From Citrus sinensis (lineage: Eukaryota; Streptophyta; Magnoliopsida; Sapindales; Rutaceae), in NCBI RefSeq assembly GCF_022201045.2, contig NC_068557.1:31349501-31413500 (forward strand): DNA of 64,000 nt, in the 5' to 3' direction. A model generated the notes under the pieces. The model was not told where the DNA came from and did no database searches. It worked only from the letters and a program-made list of their open reading frames with translations. This document shows positions 1 through 13,732 of this stretch, piece after piece. A program made the translations under genes and the position numbers. Numbering within the stretch: the first letter of the stretch is position 1; each line of letters starts with the position of its first letter.

Positions 1-2276
1 TTTCCAGTATTGCTGATTGGATCAATTGCTGCTGGGATACATGGTGTAATCTTTCCTATATTTGGTCTCCTACTCTCATCATCCATTAGAATGTTCTTTG
101 AACCAGAAGACAAGCTACGAAAAGATTCCAGGTTTTGGGCACTCATCTATCTGGTTTTGGGTATTATTAATTTAATTGCTGTGCCATTCCAGAATTACTT
201 CTTTGGAGTTGCTGGAGGTAAACTGATAAGACGAATTCGATCCTTGACATTTGAGAAAGTTGTGCACCAAGAAATCAGTTGGTTTGATGATCCAGCAAAT
301 TCCAGGTTAGTTTATTGATAGTAAATTTTACGTGTTTCAGAACTATGCTTCTCTAACCGTGGTTTCTATTTTCCAGTGGTTCAGTTGGTGCTAGGTTATC
401 AACTGATGCTTCTACTATCCGAAGTCTCGTCGGTGATTCCTTGGCCCTAGTAGTCCAGAACATAGCAACAATTGCAGCAGGGCTAATCATAGCTTTTACT
501 GCAAACTGGATATTGGCTTTTGTTATCTTAGCAGTATCACCTTTGATGTTAGTTCAAGGATACACTCAAACAAAATTCATGAAAGGCTTCAGCGCAGACG
601 CAAAGGTTAGTCATGATCATAGTGTTCTGTATCCTCTATAGCAATATCTTTTGCCTGGATATATGCCTATAATGTTGTTGATTTTTGTAGCTGATGTATG
701 AAGAAGCAAGTCAAGTCGCTAACGACGCTGTTGGCAGCATTAGAACTGTTGCCTCGTTCTGTTCAGAAGAGAAGGTGATGGACTTGTATGAAAAGAAATG
801 CGAAGGCCCCTTGAAAAATGGAGTTCGCCGAGGAATTTTAAGTGGTGCAGGCTTTGGTTTCTCTTTCCTTGTACTATATTGCACAAATGCATTCTGCTTC
901 TACATTGGATCCGTACTTGTGGAGCATGGAAAAGCAACATTCGGACAAGTTTTCAAGGTAAAGTCTCAGTAATTTGTTATTTTATTCTTGGAGTCTTGAG
1001 AATTCTTTAGTTCTGATCTGGACTTGAATGGCTTTGCAGGTTTTCTTTGCATTGACAATTTCAGCTCTTGGTGTCTCCCAAACCAGTGCCATGGCACCAG
1101 ACACAACCAAAGCTAAGGATTCAGCTGCTTCGATATTTGAAATTCTTGATAGCAAGCCTAAAATTGACTCGAGCAAGGATGAGGGCATGACGCTATCAAG
1201 TGTGGGTGGTGCTATTGAATTGCGATGTGTCAGTTTCAAATATCCAACGCGACCAGATGTTCAAATTTTTAGAAATTTATGCTTGAGCATCCCATCTGGA
1301 AAGGTATAGTACTCAGCGTTGCACTGATAGGGCTTAGGGTTAAACTAAAACTGATTTTTATTAATTGAATCAAAAGCAAAAATAATTCTGACCTACAATT
1401 TTAGAGGTAGGCCAATCCTTCTCAAAACTACTAATTACTCCTAATATCTGACAAAACTCAACATAAATAAATAATTTTTTAATCTCTTATTTATACCTAA
1501 AATTATTAAACTGTCCATGCTCCTTTATACTTGCACCTAACATAAGTTTTCATTTGTTTAACGTACACATATTTCTTTTCCCGGTTTCCATATTAGGAGT
1601 CATTTCTTAGCTTTTGATATTCTTAGTGCAGACTGTTGCTCTTGTTGGAGAGAGTGGTAGTGGAAAATCAACCGTCATTGCCCTTATAGAGAGATTCTAT
1701 GATCCTGATTCTGGTCATGTACTTCTAGATAATATTGAATTACCGAAGTTCAAACTAAGTTGGTTGAGGCAACAGATGGGTTTGGTCAGCCAAGAGCCGG
1801 TACTCTTCAATGAAACCATCCGAACCAACATAGCCTATGGCAAACAAGGAGGAGCTACCGAAGAGGAGATCATTGCGGCTACAGAAGCATCAAATGCACA
1901 CAACTTCATAAGTGCATTGCCACATGGCTACGAGACCAATGTTGGGGAACGAGGAGTGCAGCTATCCGGTGGGCAGAAGCAGAGAATTGCCATAGCAAGA
2001 GCTGTATTAAAGAACCCAAAAATTCTTTTGCTTGATGAGGCAACAAGTGCACTGGATGCAGAATCAGAGCGTGTAGTACAAGATGCATTGGAGAGAGTGA
2101 TGGTTAACAGGACAACTGTGGTTGTAGCTCACCGCCTTACCACTATAAAAAATGCTGATATAATAGCTGTAGTGAAGAATGGTGTGATTGCAGAGCAGGG
2201 AAGCCATGATGCACTGATGAAAATCACTGATGGGGCTTATGCTTCCTTGGTAGCTCTCCATGTGAGCTCATCATAA
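1..2276 (+). CDS. ABCB9: ABC transporter B family (ABCB9/ABCB7-like), 3' half
   Basis: Full-size P-glycoprotein-type exporter of the plant plasma membrane; this subfamily includes auxin and other organic-substrate carriers, but the substrate is not readable here. The window opens inside an exon, so TMD1-NBD1 lie outside. Exons by splice signals: 1-305, 377-605, 691-957, 1040-1303, 1632-2276, giving 569 residues in frame. The first four exons encode the second transmembrane domain, including a [20 protein letters not shown] helix. The last two hold NBD2: Walker [11 protein letters not shown]-loop VSQEP, signature [14 protein letters not shown], Walker [15 protein letters not shown] and H-loop VVVAHRLTT, all intact. 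Close in sequence to what I recall of Arabidopsis ABCB9. A broken tandem copy follows 1.2 kb downstream in the same direction. The choice between ABCB9 and ABCB7 as ortholog is open, because both descend from one ancestral locus. Confidence 0.93.
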
Positions 2277-3460
2277 GGAGAAGCAGAGTGCGTTACCAAT
2301 AGTTGAACACATGACTTCATCTGTCCCGGGGCCATCACCGTGGAACTGAAATTTTTGTCAGCAGCAGTTTATTTTTGCCACACCTATTTACCTAGCTTTA
2401 AAAGTAGGAACTTACTTACACTTTACCAATTTCAAGAAGGGAATTTGAGAACTTTGACATTGTATGAATTTCCATTAAAAATTTTGAGCAATTACACATG
2501 TAAGTAATCCTTCAGAATTTTTATTTGTTAGTTTTCCTTTCTTTGCATCAGATAAGCAGATGTATACAATTAGTACTATCTTTTTTTTTTTCCCTCCCTT
2601 TTGAGCGGCTTGGAAGGACATATAGGCGGCACCTTTTAACTTTCAAGAATATGCACAGCAAACAAACTTCTGGCAAGTAGTAGTCAATACTTGGTGCTGC
2701 CCTCATATATGCAATATTGCAACCACAGCTTCTTCACTGAGATATCAGCTGGATAGCCATGTTTACTTTTTGAAGTTCCAGCAACTTTCCTTTGATTCCA
2801 TGCACGCGTACATTTGTCCCCTTGAAGTCACAAGCACATTTTTTACATTAACGTAACATGCAAGATCCTTCGTTCTATTTTTTTTTTTTTTATAAATTTT
2901 CAGGGGTAATATATCTTTATAATTTTTTATTTGGACAAACTGAAGTGGTAATTGGATCCTCCTGCTTTAATAAAAATTAACAATTATTCTTGACACACAA
3001 CGAATGGACAATATAGTTTTGTTTAGATATAGCATACTAAATATGGCATTCTGGCATAAGCTTGTACAAATTTTTTTTTTAAAAAAAAAAGAGAGAGAGC
3101 GCAAGAGTAGGGATTCTGAAAAAATTCAACATTTAGAACACATCCCTGCAATAAATCAAAGAAAGTACTGCAGATCTTACGAGAACAAGTAACATTTACT
3201 TGTCATATCATACATTTACCGAAGCATAACCTCTGTAACTTGTAGCTGCATCTCACAATATTTTCATGCTCCATCTCTCTTTCTGGTATTTTTATTCTTT
3301 TTATTGTTACATTTATGGTAACATGAAATATAAGCATCCGGTTCTTATTTACTTATATTTCAGTCCTTGAGACTATTAACTAATAACAACAACTCTCGAT
3401 GATGTTTTAGTGATTGCAAATGAACAAATAACAGGAAATTAATATTCAGAAGGAGAGGTA
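2277..3460. other. Spacer between ABCB gene and its decayed copy
   Basis: AT-rich, with the 3' UTR of the intact ABCB gene in its first few hundred bases. Homopolymer T runs lie near 2580 and 2880, and a T/A run at 3069-3090. I see no gene, tRNA or transposon ends in it. Confidence 0.6.
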
Positions 3461-6400
3461 ATGGAGGAAAAAAGAAAGAAATTAATGGAGAAAAAGCAGG
3501 AGATGGGAAGAAAGAGGCTGAGGCTGTTCAAAAGGTGGCATATCATAAGCTGTTTACATCTGCTGACAAACAGATATCGTTTTGATGACGCTGGGATCAT
3601 TAGGTGCCATGGACTCTTATTTCGGCCCCCTTGTTGAACCATTTGGCTCCAGTGAGTTGAATCATTTGGCTCCAGTGATCCTTCCCATGTTGTAAATGAA
3701 GTTCCAAAGGTGACAAAACCATAATTCTTGACGTGCAGCCTTATATTTCTCTAGTTCCTTTGGTTTTGTTATGCTGATATCATTGAATGATTTTTAGGCA
3801 TCTTTGACGTTAGTATATTTTGGCTATTGGCACCGGCATTGCCTAATTTCTTCGTAAGTAACATAAGATTTTGCTCTGCAATATTGCGGAGGTGTGCTGT
3901 TGGACGATCACAGGGTAACGGCAGTCTGCCAGAATCTGTGGCTTGTACTTGAAAACAATTTTGAGACCGGACGCTGTCTTTTTTGATACGGAAACATCTA
4001 TAGGAGCGATCATCAGCGATCATCTGGAGATAGAACCTCCTTCCAGAAGCCGCGAGGAAAAGTAAATTTTTTTCTCACTTTTTGCTATCTTTTGTGACTT
4101 TGTGCTAGGTTCTGTTCTTGTGAATTTTTATCCTCTAATGTGTTGCCAAATACATGTTAGCTATTAGTATTCGGACGCATGTATACACATCTTTGGCGGC
4201 TTTATAGTTGCCTTCTCAAGACGATGGCTGCATGCCTTCCGGCTGTAGTTATTGCTGGTGGAATCACGGCAACGGTCGTGGCAAAACTGTCATGCCGGGG
4301 ACAAATTGCTTATGCAGAAGCAGAAATGTTGTTGAGCACACAGTTGGAGCCGTTAGAAGAGTAAGGCATGAATATCTATCTTTTATAACTCCAAATAAAT
4401 TTATGAGCTTCTCCCTTAAGCAGCTGGCTTGCTTGATTACAAGGTAGCGTCCTTCACTGGGGAGAAGCAAGCAGTAAACAGATATGATAACAAGCCTAAA
4501 AGTTGCTGAGGACTAGCCTCTGGCCTAGGAATTGGTACTCTTGTGCTTATCGTCTTCAGCACTTATGGACTAGCCATATGGTAACTCTCCATATTGATCA
4601 TAAAGAAAGGATAAAGCGATGGAATAGTCATCAATATTATTATGGCAGTTATGACTGGTGGAATATGAGTTCTTATGACCAATCTGCAATACCACGCTAT
4701 ATCTTGTTAAAACAGGCACTCAAATTTGCTGTGGTATGATGGAGTATGCCACTAGGTCAGACATCGCTGAATGTGAATGCATTTGCAGCAGGGCAAGCTG
4801 CAGCATGTAAGATGTTTGAGACAATTGAACGCATACCAAAAATCAATCCCTATGACAATAGTGGGAAAAAAATTGCAAAAAGTTGAGGGGCAAATCGAAT
4901 TTAAAGATGTTTATTTCAGATATCTTGCCAGACCAAACGTATAGGTCTTTGCAGGATTCTTACAGCATGTTCCAAGCGGCACAACAGTAGCTTTAGTTGG
5001 GCAAAGTGGAAGTGGGAAGTCTACAGTCATCAACCTGGTAGAGAGTTTCAGATTCTATGCTCCTGAAGCAGAACAAGTGTTAATATAAATCAGCTCAGAT
5101 GGTTTAAGGAGAAGATTGGCCTAGTCAGTAAGGAACCTATTTTTCTTTTTTGCGACTTCAATGAAGGACAATATATACCATATGGCAAGCAAAATGCAAG
5201 TGATGAACATATTAGACCAGCAGTTCAGCTTGCTAATGCTGAAAAATCTATTGACAAGCTGCCCTTGGTAAATCCATTTTCTTACAGACTCAAAACTACT
5301 CCTGTTTTTCTTGTAAAAGCAGGTTATCTGCTACATTCGCCACTGCACATCTTCCGCGCACCATCAGTTAGCTAAAAAATTTCTTTTTATTCATTACGAA
5401 ATCAGGTTAGTATTTGTGGCTACCAGGGTCTTGATACAGTGGTGGGTGAGCATGGAACTCAATTATCTGGAGCAGAAAAGCAGAGACTTGCAATTGCAAG
5501 GGCCATCTTAAAGAACCCAAAAATTCCTCTTCTGATGAAGCAACAAATGCCGTGGATGCTGAATCTGAACGCATTGTCCAAGCTGCAATGGTGAAACTTG
5601 TGACAAATCAGACGGTTGTGATTGTTGCAAATTGCTTGATAACTATCAGGAATGCTGACTGTATAATAATGGTGAGTAAAGGAAAAATTGTGGAGAAAGG
5701 CTGCAATGCTAGACCTGTTGTTCTCGTTTTACCACTTTCAAGAACTACTTTCGAGGCTGTGATACTTAAAAGGTGAATTTTAGGCACACATGACGAACTG
5801 ATCGAAGATCCAGAGGGGGCTTACAGTCAGCTTGTTCGCCTGCAAGAAGGAGCTAAAGAAGCTCAAGATAAGTCACTTGGAGTCAAGCACATTCTTCGAG
5901 GTTTTCCAGGTCCCATTGGTGTTTATGAAACTGCAGAGCGAAGTGAGGACAGGATTGAAAAAGATCCAACGGAGATTGAAAAGAGAAAGAAGGTTTCGGT
6001 CACCAGACTGGCCTACGCGAACAGATCTGAGGTTCCAATTTTATTGATTGGATCAATCGCTGCAGTGATAGTCTTTCCCATATTTGGTCTCTTACTCTCA
6101 ACATCCATTAATATGTTCTAAAAACCAGCAAAAGAGCTGGAGAATGATCCCAAGTTTTGGGCAATTTTGTATGTAGGTTTGGGTTTGAGTAGTCTATTCA
6201 TTTTACCTACTCAGAATTAACCTCTTTGGAATTGCTGGTGGTAAGCTCATAGAAGGGATTCGATCCTCGACTTTTACCAAGACAGTGCACCAGGAAATCA
6301 ATTAGCTTGATGATCCTGCATATTCAAGGTGAGTTATACCAGTTGTAAATTTATCATTGTTGGAAAAAACATTTTCTTACCTTTGACTTCTACTTTGCTA

Positions 6401-8060
6401 TTGTCAGTGGTGCAGTTGGTGCAAGGTTATCAACAGATGCTTCTGCAGTTCGAAGTGTCGTTGGTGATGCCTTGGGCCTAATTATCCAAAACATAGCAAC
6501 AATTGCAGCGGGGCTAGTCATAGCCTTCACAGCTTGGAAGCTAGCTTTTATAACTTTAGCAGTACCATCATTGACGATAGCGGAAGGATACCTTAAAAAA
6601 AAAAAAAGAATTATGAAAGGCTTCAGTGGAGATGCAAAGGTCAGTGCTTTCATAGTTTTTCTGCGTCTATATAATCGGGGAATTATCTAGGTATATGCTC
6701 ATATTGCTATGGATGTATGAAGCAGATGTATGAAGAAGCAAGTCAAGCTGCTAATGATGCAGTTGGCAGCATTAGAATTGTTGCCTTCTGTTGAATCGAA
6801 ATGAAGGTGCCAGAATTGTACCAAAAGAGATGGTAATGACCCATGAAAAATGGACTAAAACTAGGAATGGTTAATTCGGTGGAGGATTTGGCTTCTCTTA
6901 TTTGAATTTGATAGCATTAATGCATTCTGCTTCTTCATTGGGTCAAAACTTGTGGAACATGGAGATGCAACATTCGGGGAAGTATTCAAGGTAATACCTA
7001 AGTTAATTTGTTACTTTGTTCGAGCTCATCAAAGGTTTTTTTTTTTTTTTTTAATTTTAGTTTTTATCTGAATTTGGATGGTTTTGAAGGTTTTCTTTGC
7101 ATTTACAATTTCAGCTTTTGGTGTCTCGAATCCACGGCCGTGGCTCCAAACGCCGACAAAGCCAAGGGTTCCGCAGCTTCAATATTTGAAATTCTTGAAA
7201 GCAAGCCTAAAATTGACTGGAGCAGCAAGGATGGCATGACACCATCAACCGTACGTGGAGATATTGTATTCGAACATGTCAGCTTCAGGCATTAAAGAAG
7301 GCCAGATGTTCAAAATTTCCAAGACTTGTGCTTGACCATCGCCTGTGGCTGTATTCCATACCAGACAAATTGGTCACTTTGTTTGCATATGGTTGAATTT
7401 CAAATAATTCGAAATTTTTTGCAGACTGTTGCTCTTGTTGGAGAGAATGGTAATGGAAAATCAACTGTCATCAGCCTTGCAGAGAGATTTCACAATCCTG
7501 AACAGGTCATCTATTCTTGGATAATGTCGAATTATCGAAGTTCAAACTAAGTTAAGGCAACAGATGGAGCTGGTCGGCCGAGAGCCAATACTCTTCAATG
7601 AAACCATCCGAACAAACATAGCCTACGGCATGCAAGGAGAAGCCACTGAAGACGAGATCATTGCAGCAACAAAAGCATCAAATGCACAAACTTCATAGCT
7701 TCATTGCCACAAGGCTCTGATTTAAATGTAGGGGAACGAGGACTGCAACTCTCTGGTGGGCTGAAGCAGAGAATTGCCAGAACAAGGGCTAGAGTAAAGA
7801 TCCAAAAATTATTTTGCGTGATGAAGCGACAGGTGCACTAGATGCAGAATCAGAACCTGGGTAGTTCAAGATGCATTAGACAGAGTGATGGTTAACAGAA
7901 CTACTGTGGTTGTGGCTCACCGCCTTACCACTATAAAAATGCTGACATAACATCTGTGGTGAAGAATGGTGTGATTGCAGGAAAGGGAAGACATGATGCG
8001 CTGATGAAAATCACCGACGGGACTTACGCTTCCTTGACAGCTCTTCACATGAGCTCATAA
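3461..8060 (+). pseudogene. Decayed full-length tandem copy of the ABCB9-like gene
   Basis: Pieces of a whole ABCB protein follow in order. The N-terminal region is at 3461-3720. The T-G-x-R-Q-S-A-R segment at about 3905-4025 has a stop in place of Glu. The TMD1 RGQIAYAEAE piece is at about 4300. NBD1 runs 4990-5840 with an intact Walker A (GQSGSGKST) but an altered signature (LSGAEKQ) and a shifted Walker B. TMD2 is at 6000-7000, with an A-run insertion near 6595-6606. NBD2 is at 7425-8060, with Walker A changed to GENGNGKST, signature LSGGLKQ and Walker B IILRDEAT. Numerous frameshifts and stops rule out a working protein. A short direct repeat (about 24 bp) lies near 3637-3680. Introns are retained, so this is a DNA-level tandem duplication, not a retrocopy. 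The best parent is the intact neighbour upstream. Confidence 0.9.
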
Positions 8061-8931
8061 TGAGCAGAAAAGCATGCGGCTTCCCCAAATTAATGTTTTC
8101 AGATTTGTACCATACAACACTGGATGACTGTCATAAGAGAAACCAACAGTTTATAGAGATTCTAGTTGTGTTTTAACTTGCTATGCATATTGCATTTGGG
8201 GAGGTACTTGCTCTAATGACTAGCACAGCACCCACGGGCTACATTTCCATATTATCCAGAGATTGTGTTTTTTTTAATATTTAGTTTTTTTTTTTTAAAT
8301 TGTAAGAACTAGTAGTTGATTAGATATTCAGTTAACTGATAACAAGATTTGTTGGTTTGAAGTTTCTAATGGGGAATTTAAAGGTTTAAGCGTACAAGTT
8401 CTGAGGTATGCTAGGTTTTAACTAGGAAGCCCAATGCGGCTAGGAAAAAACAGATTTAGACCAAACACATCCCAGAACCATACAAGCAATAAACTTGACA
8501 TTGAAGGTGGTAGAATTCTTAGCATCCGATAAATAACAAAAAAATAGAGCAAATAATTGTGGTCTTCATGATATCCTGCTATATAGAAGTGGGTCATGCA
8601 ATGGAATGATCATGAGAATAATAATTTCAGCCTCTTATAAGAAGCTACTTCGTTCAGTTTTCATGGACTGGGTACATGCATTATATAACTTGATGGAGCC
8701 TTAATCTTCTGAACTAATGTGATTGTTGTCCTTGAGAATTAATAAAATAATACAAACACTTGAAATTATAAGTGGTCATAGTAACAAACAAAGGCATGTG
8801 AATGAAAAATGAGACAGACGATCAATGGCACAATTAATTGCAAACACAAAAGTTCCTTTATAATTATGGTTCTCTTAAAAAACAAAGATGTCTTTTTCCA
8901 ACTGGATTACCAGATGAACACTTGATCAGGA
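8061..8931. other. Spacer between ABCB pseudogene and SH3P3 (tail to tail)
   Basis: AT-rich spacer between two convergent units. It should hold the SH3P3 3' UTR on the minus strand just below 8932. No further gene or repeat recognised. Confidence 0.5.
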
Positions 8932-11900
8932 CTAGTAAGCTTCATCAGCCACATTACTCACAGGAATCCTCTGACGCTTCTCTACATTTGCTGATGGGAA
9001 CCACCCTGCTTTACCTTTGCATTCTCCTTCTGACCATCCTGATGGGCTCACCTGAGAATGCGTATGAAGAGTTAAATACAGAAGAAACAAATAAAAATGG
9101 ACCAAAGCCAAGCAACTGAGAATCAAAGATTCCATATCCAATCTCTCATCCTCTCCATTATTAGCATCTAAACCAAGCATTCAATTGACCCATATAGATT
9201 TTACAGCATGGAGGCACATAATGAAGAAAATAGGAAAAAGTTGATTACGAAAAATGCATCTAATAATTGACAGACAAGAATCTCGACACAGAACAACTCA
9301 CAAAAACCTTAAAAAGTCTTTTAACAGTTTCTTCAGCAAAGGTTTTCTCTCATCTGATGAGCATCTAAACAGGTATTTTCTACTTGCCAGCGCTAGAAAA
9401 GGAAAAACTTGTAAACTCCTAAAGAAAGGGAGACAAAAAATTGATTGTGAATAGTTAGATAATTTTAAACCAAAAAGGCAGAAGAAGACAAACAAGGACC
9501 TAAAATAACAGTGTTCAGAATGCATGCTCAGGCATGAGCAATGTCACATAAACATCCCATAAACACGTGTGATTATAAATTTCTTTTGTCCTGCTCTGAG
9601 CGTGAGCAACATTTGATTTCTTACACCTTGAATCTGCCAATCCATCAAAATGTAATCAAGCCATTTGTCTCAAGAAGGAAATATAACAAACCTTTCGCAC
9701 GACAACATAGTCCCCGACTCCCAAGCTCAGTTCCTTCTCAGATGCAGCAGTGAAAGGATGAATTGCCTGCAAAAGGAGAACAAAAATATTAAGAGAGTCA
9801 GTCCTCTCTCAGGGTGTACGAGAGTAAGAATGCTCACGAATCATGATGTGTTAAGAATATAATCAGCCAATCACTCAGCTTCATCATCTCAAGTGTTATG
9901 AATTAGACTTATGAGTGAACCACTCATAAGTGTATTCTAGAACATTATGTGCAATTTGATATGGACATTGTTCAAACATATTATTTAAGTATAGTTTAGG
10001 TTAAGCAGAACATTTTCATCTCAAAGCAATTTAGGAGCATACCCTTAAAGAAGGAAAGAAACTTACTTCTGCCAAGAAATACACTGCTTTCTGTGAGGAA
10101 TTCTCTGATGGAATCACAGGAGGAGCAGACTCTTTGCGCTGCTTCTCTGAGACCATCTAACAAAAGTAGCATGCCCAAAAATAAGCTAATGTTGTATAAA
10201 TGGAATTCAAGTTTTCCTACTGGAACGTGTGAAACCTGCAACTAACCTCAGCTTCAACATCACCAAGAATAGCAGCAATTCTTAAATGGTAGTTCTTTTC
10301 TCCTTCAACCTTTAAAAGCATAAGCTCTATCAAACTCAAAAGCTGATATGCTTCGACACTAAAACTTAAACGCCAAAAAGCAGGTTTGAACGTACCATTG
10401 CTACAAGCCTCTGAAAAGTCAGTCTATGTTGCTGTGCTTCAATAGCAGCCAGTGCAGCAGCAGCTTCTTTACCTAAAATCGCCATGTTTGCTTTGAGTTC
10501 TTGCATTCTTGCTTCAGCTGCATGAAGCTTTGCAACATTTTCAGGATTTGGAGCTTCTCTTACTCGTTGTTGTCTTTTAGAAACCTCGACTGCCTGTTTG
10601 CTTTTAGTATTCAACACGAATTATGAGTTTACAAAGCAATATGAATTGAAAGTATGAAGCGAGGATTTCAGGCATAATAATTGTCAGTTATAACATAGAA
10701 TTGACACACAAAATGCCCATCTTTTATTACCTGTGTCTCTGCTTCCTGTCTCATTCGACTATAACGTTGAGCAAGATGACGAGCATCTTCCAAAGGAGCT
10801 CCAGTTATCATGGCTCTCAAGGGATCCAAAACCTGAAAACATAGAATACATTAAATTCAAGTTTTTATCACAGATGTATAAGTGTGACGCATTGTTTTAC
10901 TTATTATGAGACTTTAAAGATCTGCAATAAAAAAAAAAAAAATCAATTCTTTCTTCCTTGTATAGTCCACAGAGAAGTAGGCAGCTTTCACCTGTTATTG
11001 CTTTCACGAAAATAACAGTGTCTGTCCCTAATAAACTACTTTGGTTAGCAGTCATCTCACCTGGATTTTTGGTATATGAACTTAATCACAGACAATATCA
11101 TGATATGATAGTCTTTACCTAACATGAATCTGCATAACTTTAAATAGAATTTAACCTGTGAGGATAGCAGTCTATTGAAATCTTCTTGCTCTTTTTCTAC
11201 ATGTTTGCGAGCATCGCCATATATGGCTGCAGCCTTCGGAAGAATATTTTCATTGATGTTTTGATTGTTCTCAGCTCCATATCTACAGCAGTCCTCAGAC
11301 AATTTGGTTCCTGACCATCATTAAGTTTGCAAATATTAGTGAGAATTTTTTAATCAATGATACTAATGCTATCACAGCCAACTACATGGTAATCACATTC
11401 CACTTGACTGTGAGAAATGAATTTTCACCTGCTTCAATATGCTTGTACCCTATGGCAGTAAATACTTCTGCTACTTTAACAAGATCCCTCTGAAAGTCCT
11501 GAAAGGAGTACAGAAACATTTAGAAAAGCAATTTAACATATATAAGAAGTTTGCACAGTGAAGAACAATATTAAATCAGATCCAACATTTTTGAAAGACA
11601 GCATAAGTAGATCCAAAAAATATTGCAGGAAAACAGTATAACAAAGTAAAATCACAATCAAATATCAATCCAACGCCATACGCAGAACCAAACAAAAGAG
11701 ATCAGGAGAATAAACAATAAAAACATCCATACCTTAGTTCCACGAGTGGACCGGTAAAGTTTCTCCAATTGTTGATGTCTTTGCATCTCAACCTCATCAA
11801 TAACCATAACATCTGAGCGTTCATAACCACTGGCACTAAATTGCTTTATAACAGCCTGAAATGAAAACGTATTGAACTCATTTAATATGTCATCTATCTT

Positions 11901-12282
11901 TATGGCAATGCACAGCTGCAGCTGACAAAATGACATTCATGTTCAGCTCCAAATTTGCTCAAAGTGACCCAAAAAAAAAAAAAAAAGAAATTCAATTTTG
12001 CTAACCCTTTCAATAAAATTAAGTGCTAAAAACCAAATAAGAATTTCAAGATATTTCTGTTTTTTTGGACTTACGTATTGATTTAACATAAGTATCATGC
12101 TACTGTTGACCACTTTCGAAGCACATTAAATTGAAGTTATTATTTTTCTATTACTGAAATTTCCTAGCAGCCAAAGAAAACACTCGCCATATTCCAATAT
12201 ATAGGTGAGAATTTAGAGTCACCTGTTGTTGCTTAGCAACTTGTTCTTTGAGCTTGCTGGCTTGTCTTCTCAAAGACTCCAT
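8932..12282 (-). CDS. SH3P3: SH3 domain-containing protein (SH3P3-like)
   Basis: BAR-like plus SH3 adaptor. Plant SH3P proteins work in clathrin-linked endocytic traffic and, for SH3P2, autophagosome and ubiquitin-cargo handling. Ten exons on the minus strand: 12223-12282, 11733-11855, 11429-11498, 11156-11310, 10731-10832, 10396-10593, 10247-10309, 10067-10156, 9692-9766, 8932-9051. They join in frame to 351 residues, which fits the length I recall for Arabidopsis SH3P3. The protein starts MESLRRQASKLKEQ. Residues 1-250 are helical and charged (BAR-like), with conserved PLRAMITGAPLEDARHLAQR. The SH3 domain is at about 281-341: AIHPF, the acidic SEKELSLGVGD loop, GWSEGE and GWFPSANV. SH3P3-like features rather than SH3P1/2 include AVIKQFSASGYE and the short linker. 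In Arabidopsis, as recalled, it lies next to ABCB9, as here. Confidence 0.95.
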
Positions 12283-12911
12283 TTGGATTGTCGCTGTTAA
12301 CACTCTCTCTCAGTGATCCCCTTTCAAGCGAACGGAGAATTTTGGCACTTTTGGATTTTGGTTTTGAAGAGGTGGGTCAGATCTGACAGCTCCCTCACAA
12401 TTCTGAATTGTGAAACTCTCTATCTAACACCACTCCATCTTTCTCAGCTCCAACTGAAGCTTCTTGTGAACTGTGTTTTTGTCTTCGAAATCTTTTCTCC
12501 CTCGAAACTTACAGGAGATAACCCTACTTTTTACAAATTTTACAAATAAATATATAAATTTATCAATCATCTCAATTTGATCTCTTTTCTTTTATTCTTC
12601 CAACCCCCTTAGACATACCTAAACAGATTATATAATACGAATTTATCATCTTACCGAGGATTTAATATGAAGGAGTCCCCGAAGTTTTATATTGCAACAA
12701 AATTCCAATTATGATTTGTGAAGGACTCAATTGATAGACATGATAAATATATAAAAGTATTTGTAATTTTATACAATTTACAAGGATTTTTATATAATTT
12801 CTCTTTTGCCCTTTTGTAGTTTTTGTATCGGGTCATGATGTTTTGTTCTGTAGCAATTTTTGGCACCCTCAACATTTTTATTAAAAGCTCTTTTCAATAA
12901 AAATTAGGGGA
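12283..12911. other. Upstream region of SH3P3
   Basis: Promoter side of the minus-strand SH3P3 gene. AT-rich, with a CT-rich stretch at 12300-12500 that probably holds its 5' UTR. No TATA box stands out with confidence. Confidence 0.4.
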
Positions 12912-12919
12912 ATAAAAAT

Positions 12920-13724
12920 TAGGGGAGGGCATCGGATCGGATTCGGATAAATCTAAATATCCAATTGGATATACACTGTAAACAAAAAATAATAATTGAA
13001 AATTAAAAAATAAGCTAAATGACTAAATGTTTTTGGATAATAATTTTTATTTTGGTTTATTTTATTGTTGGATGATATAATGATAATATTTATTTTGTGA
13101 TTTTGTGTTGTTTATTTATTTGGAGACTTGAAGTAATGTTTGATTGTTTATTTTGTGTTGCTTATTTGGAGGCTTGGACTTGGAGTAATGTTTGTGCACC
13201 TAGTTTGTAAGAGGATTACTAATTAAATTAAATGGGAATGTTTGTACAAAATGAATGCATATGAGAATATATATGGGCCGTTGATTATAGATTATTAGAT
13301 TTGATTATTTAAATGTTTTCATTTTAATAGTTTATATATTTTTATTTTTGTGAATGGAAACTTTGTATCAGCTTATTTTCTTGGTATATGTCAATGCCAT
13401 ATTGCCAAGGAAACAATACATTATCATTTGTCAACTTGTTTTCGTTTTTTTAATGGTTAGTAAGTTTTCATTAATTATATATTTCATAAATTTTTTTGTG
13501 AGAATTGTTAAAAAGGTCAAAATCTGATTTCAATCCGAATTAATCCGAATCCAAAATATAATTCAAAATCTAAACTCATCCGATCCGATCCGAATCCGAT
13601 CTAAATAATTCAGATCGGATTCGGATCGAATTTAAAGTCGGATTGAATTCGGATGAATTTTTTTTCAATCCGAATAATCCGAAATCCGATCGGATTCATC
13701 CGAATCCGGAATTGCCCACCCCTA
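12920..13724. mobile_element. Non-autonomous hAT-type DNA transposon
   Basis: The ends are inverted repeats: left TAGGGGAGGGCATCGGAT, right (reverse complement) TAGGGGTGGGCAATTCCGGA. This is the TAGGGGTGGGCA terminus common in plant hAT elements. A perfect 8-bp target duplication, ATAAAAAT, flanks it at 12912-12919 and 13725-13732, the length expected for hAT. The subterminal zones, mainly 13530-13710, carry many copies of ATCCGAAT/ATTCGGAT in both directions, as transposase-binding repeats do. The 805-bp interior is AT-rich with no reading frame of note, so it would depend on a transposase made elsewhere. Confidence 0.88.
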
Positions 13725-13732
13725 ATAAAAAT

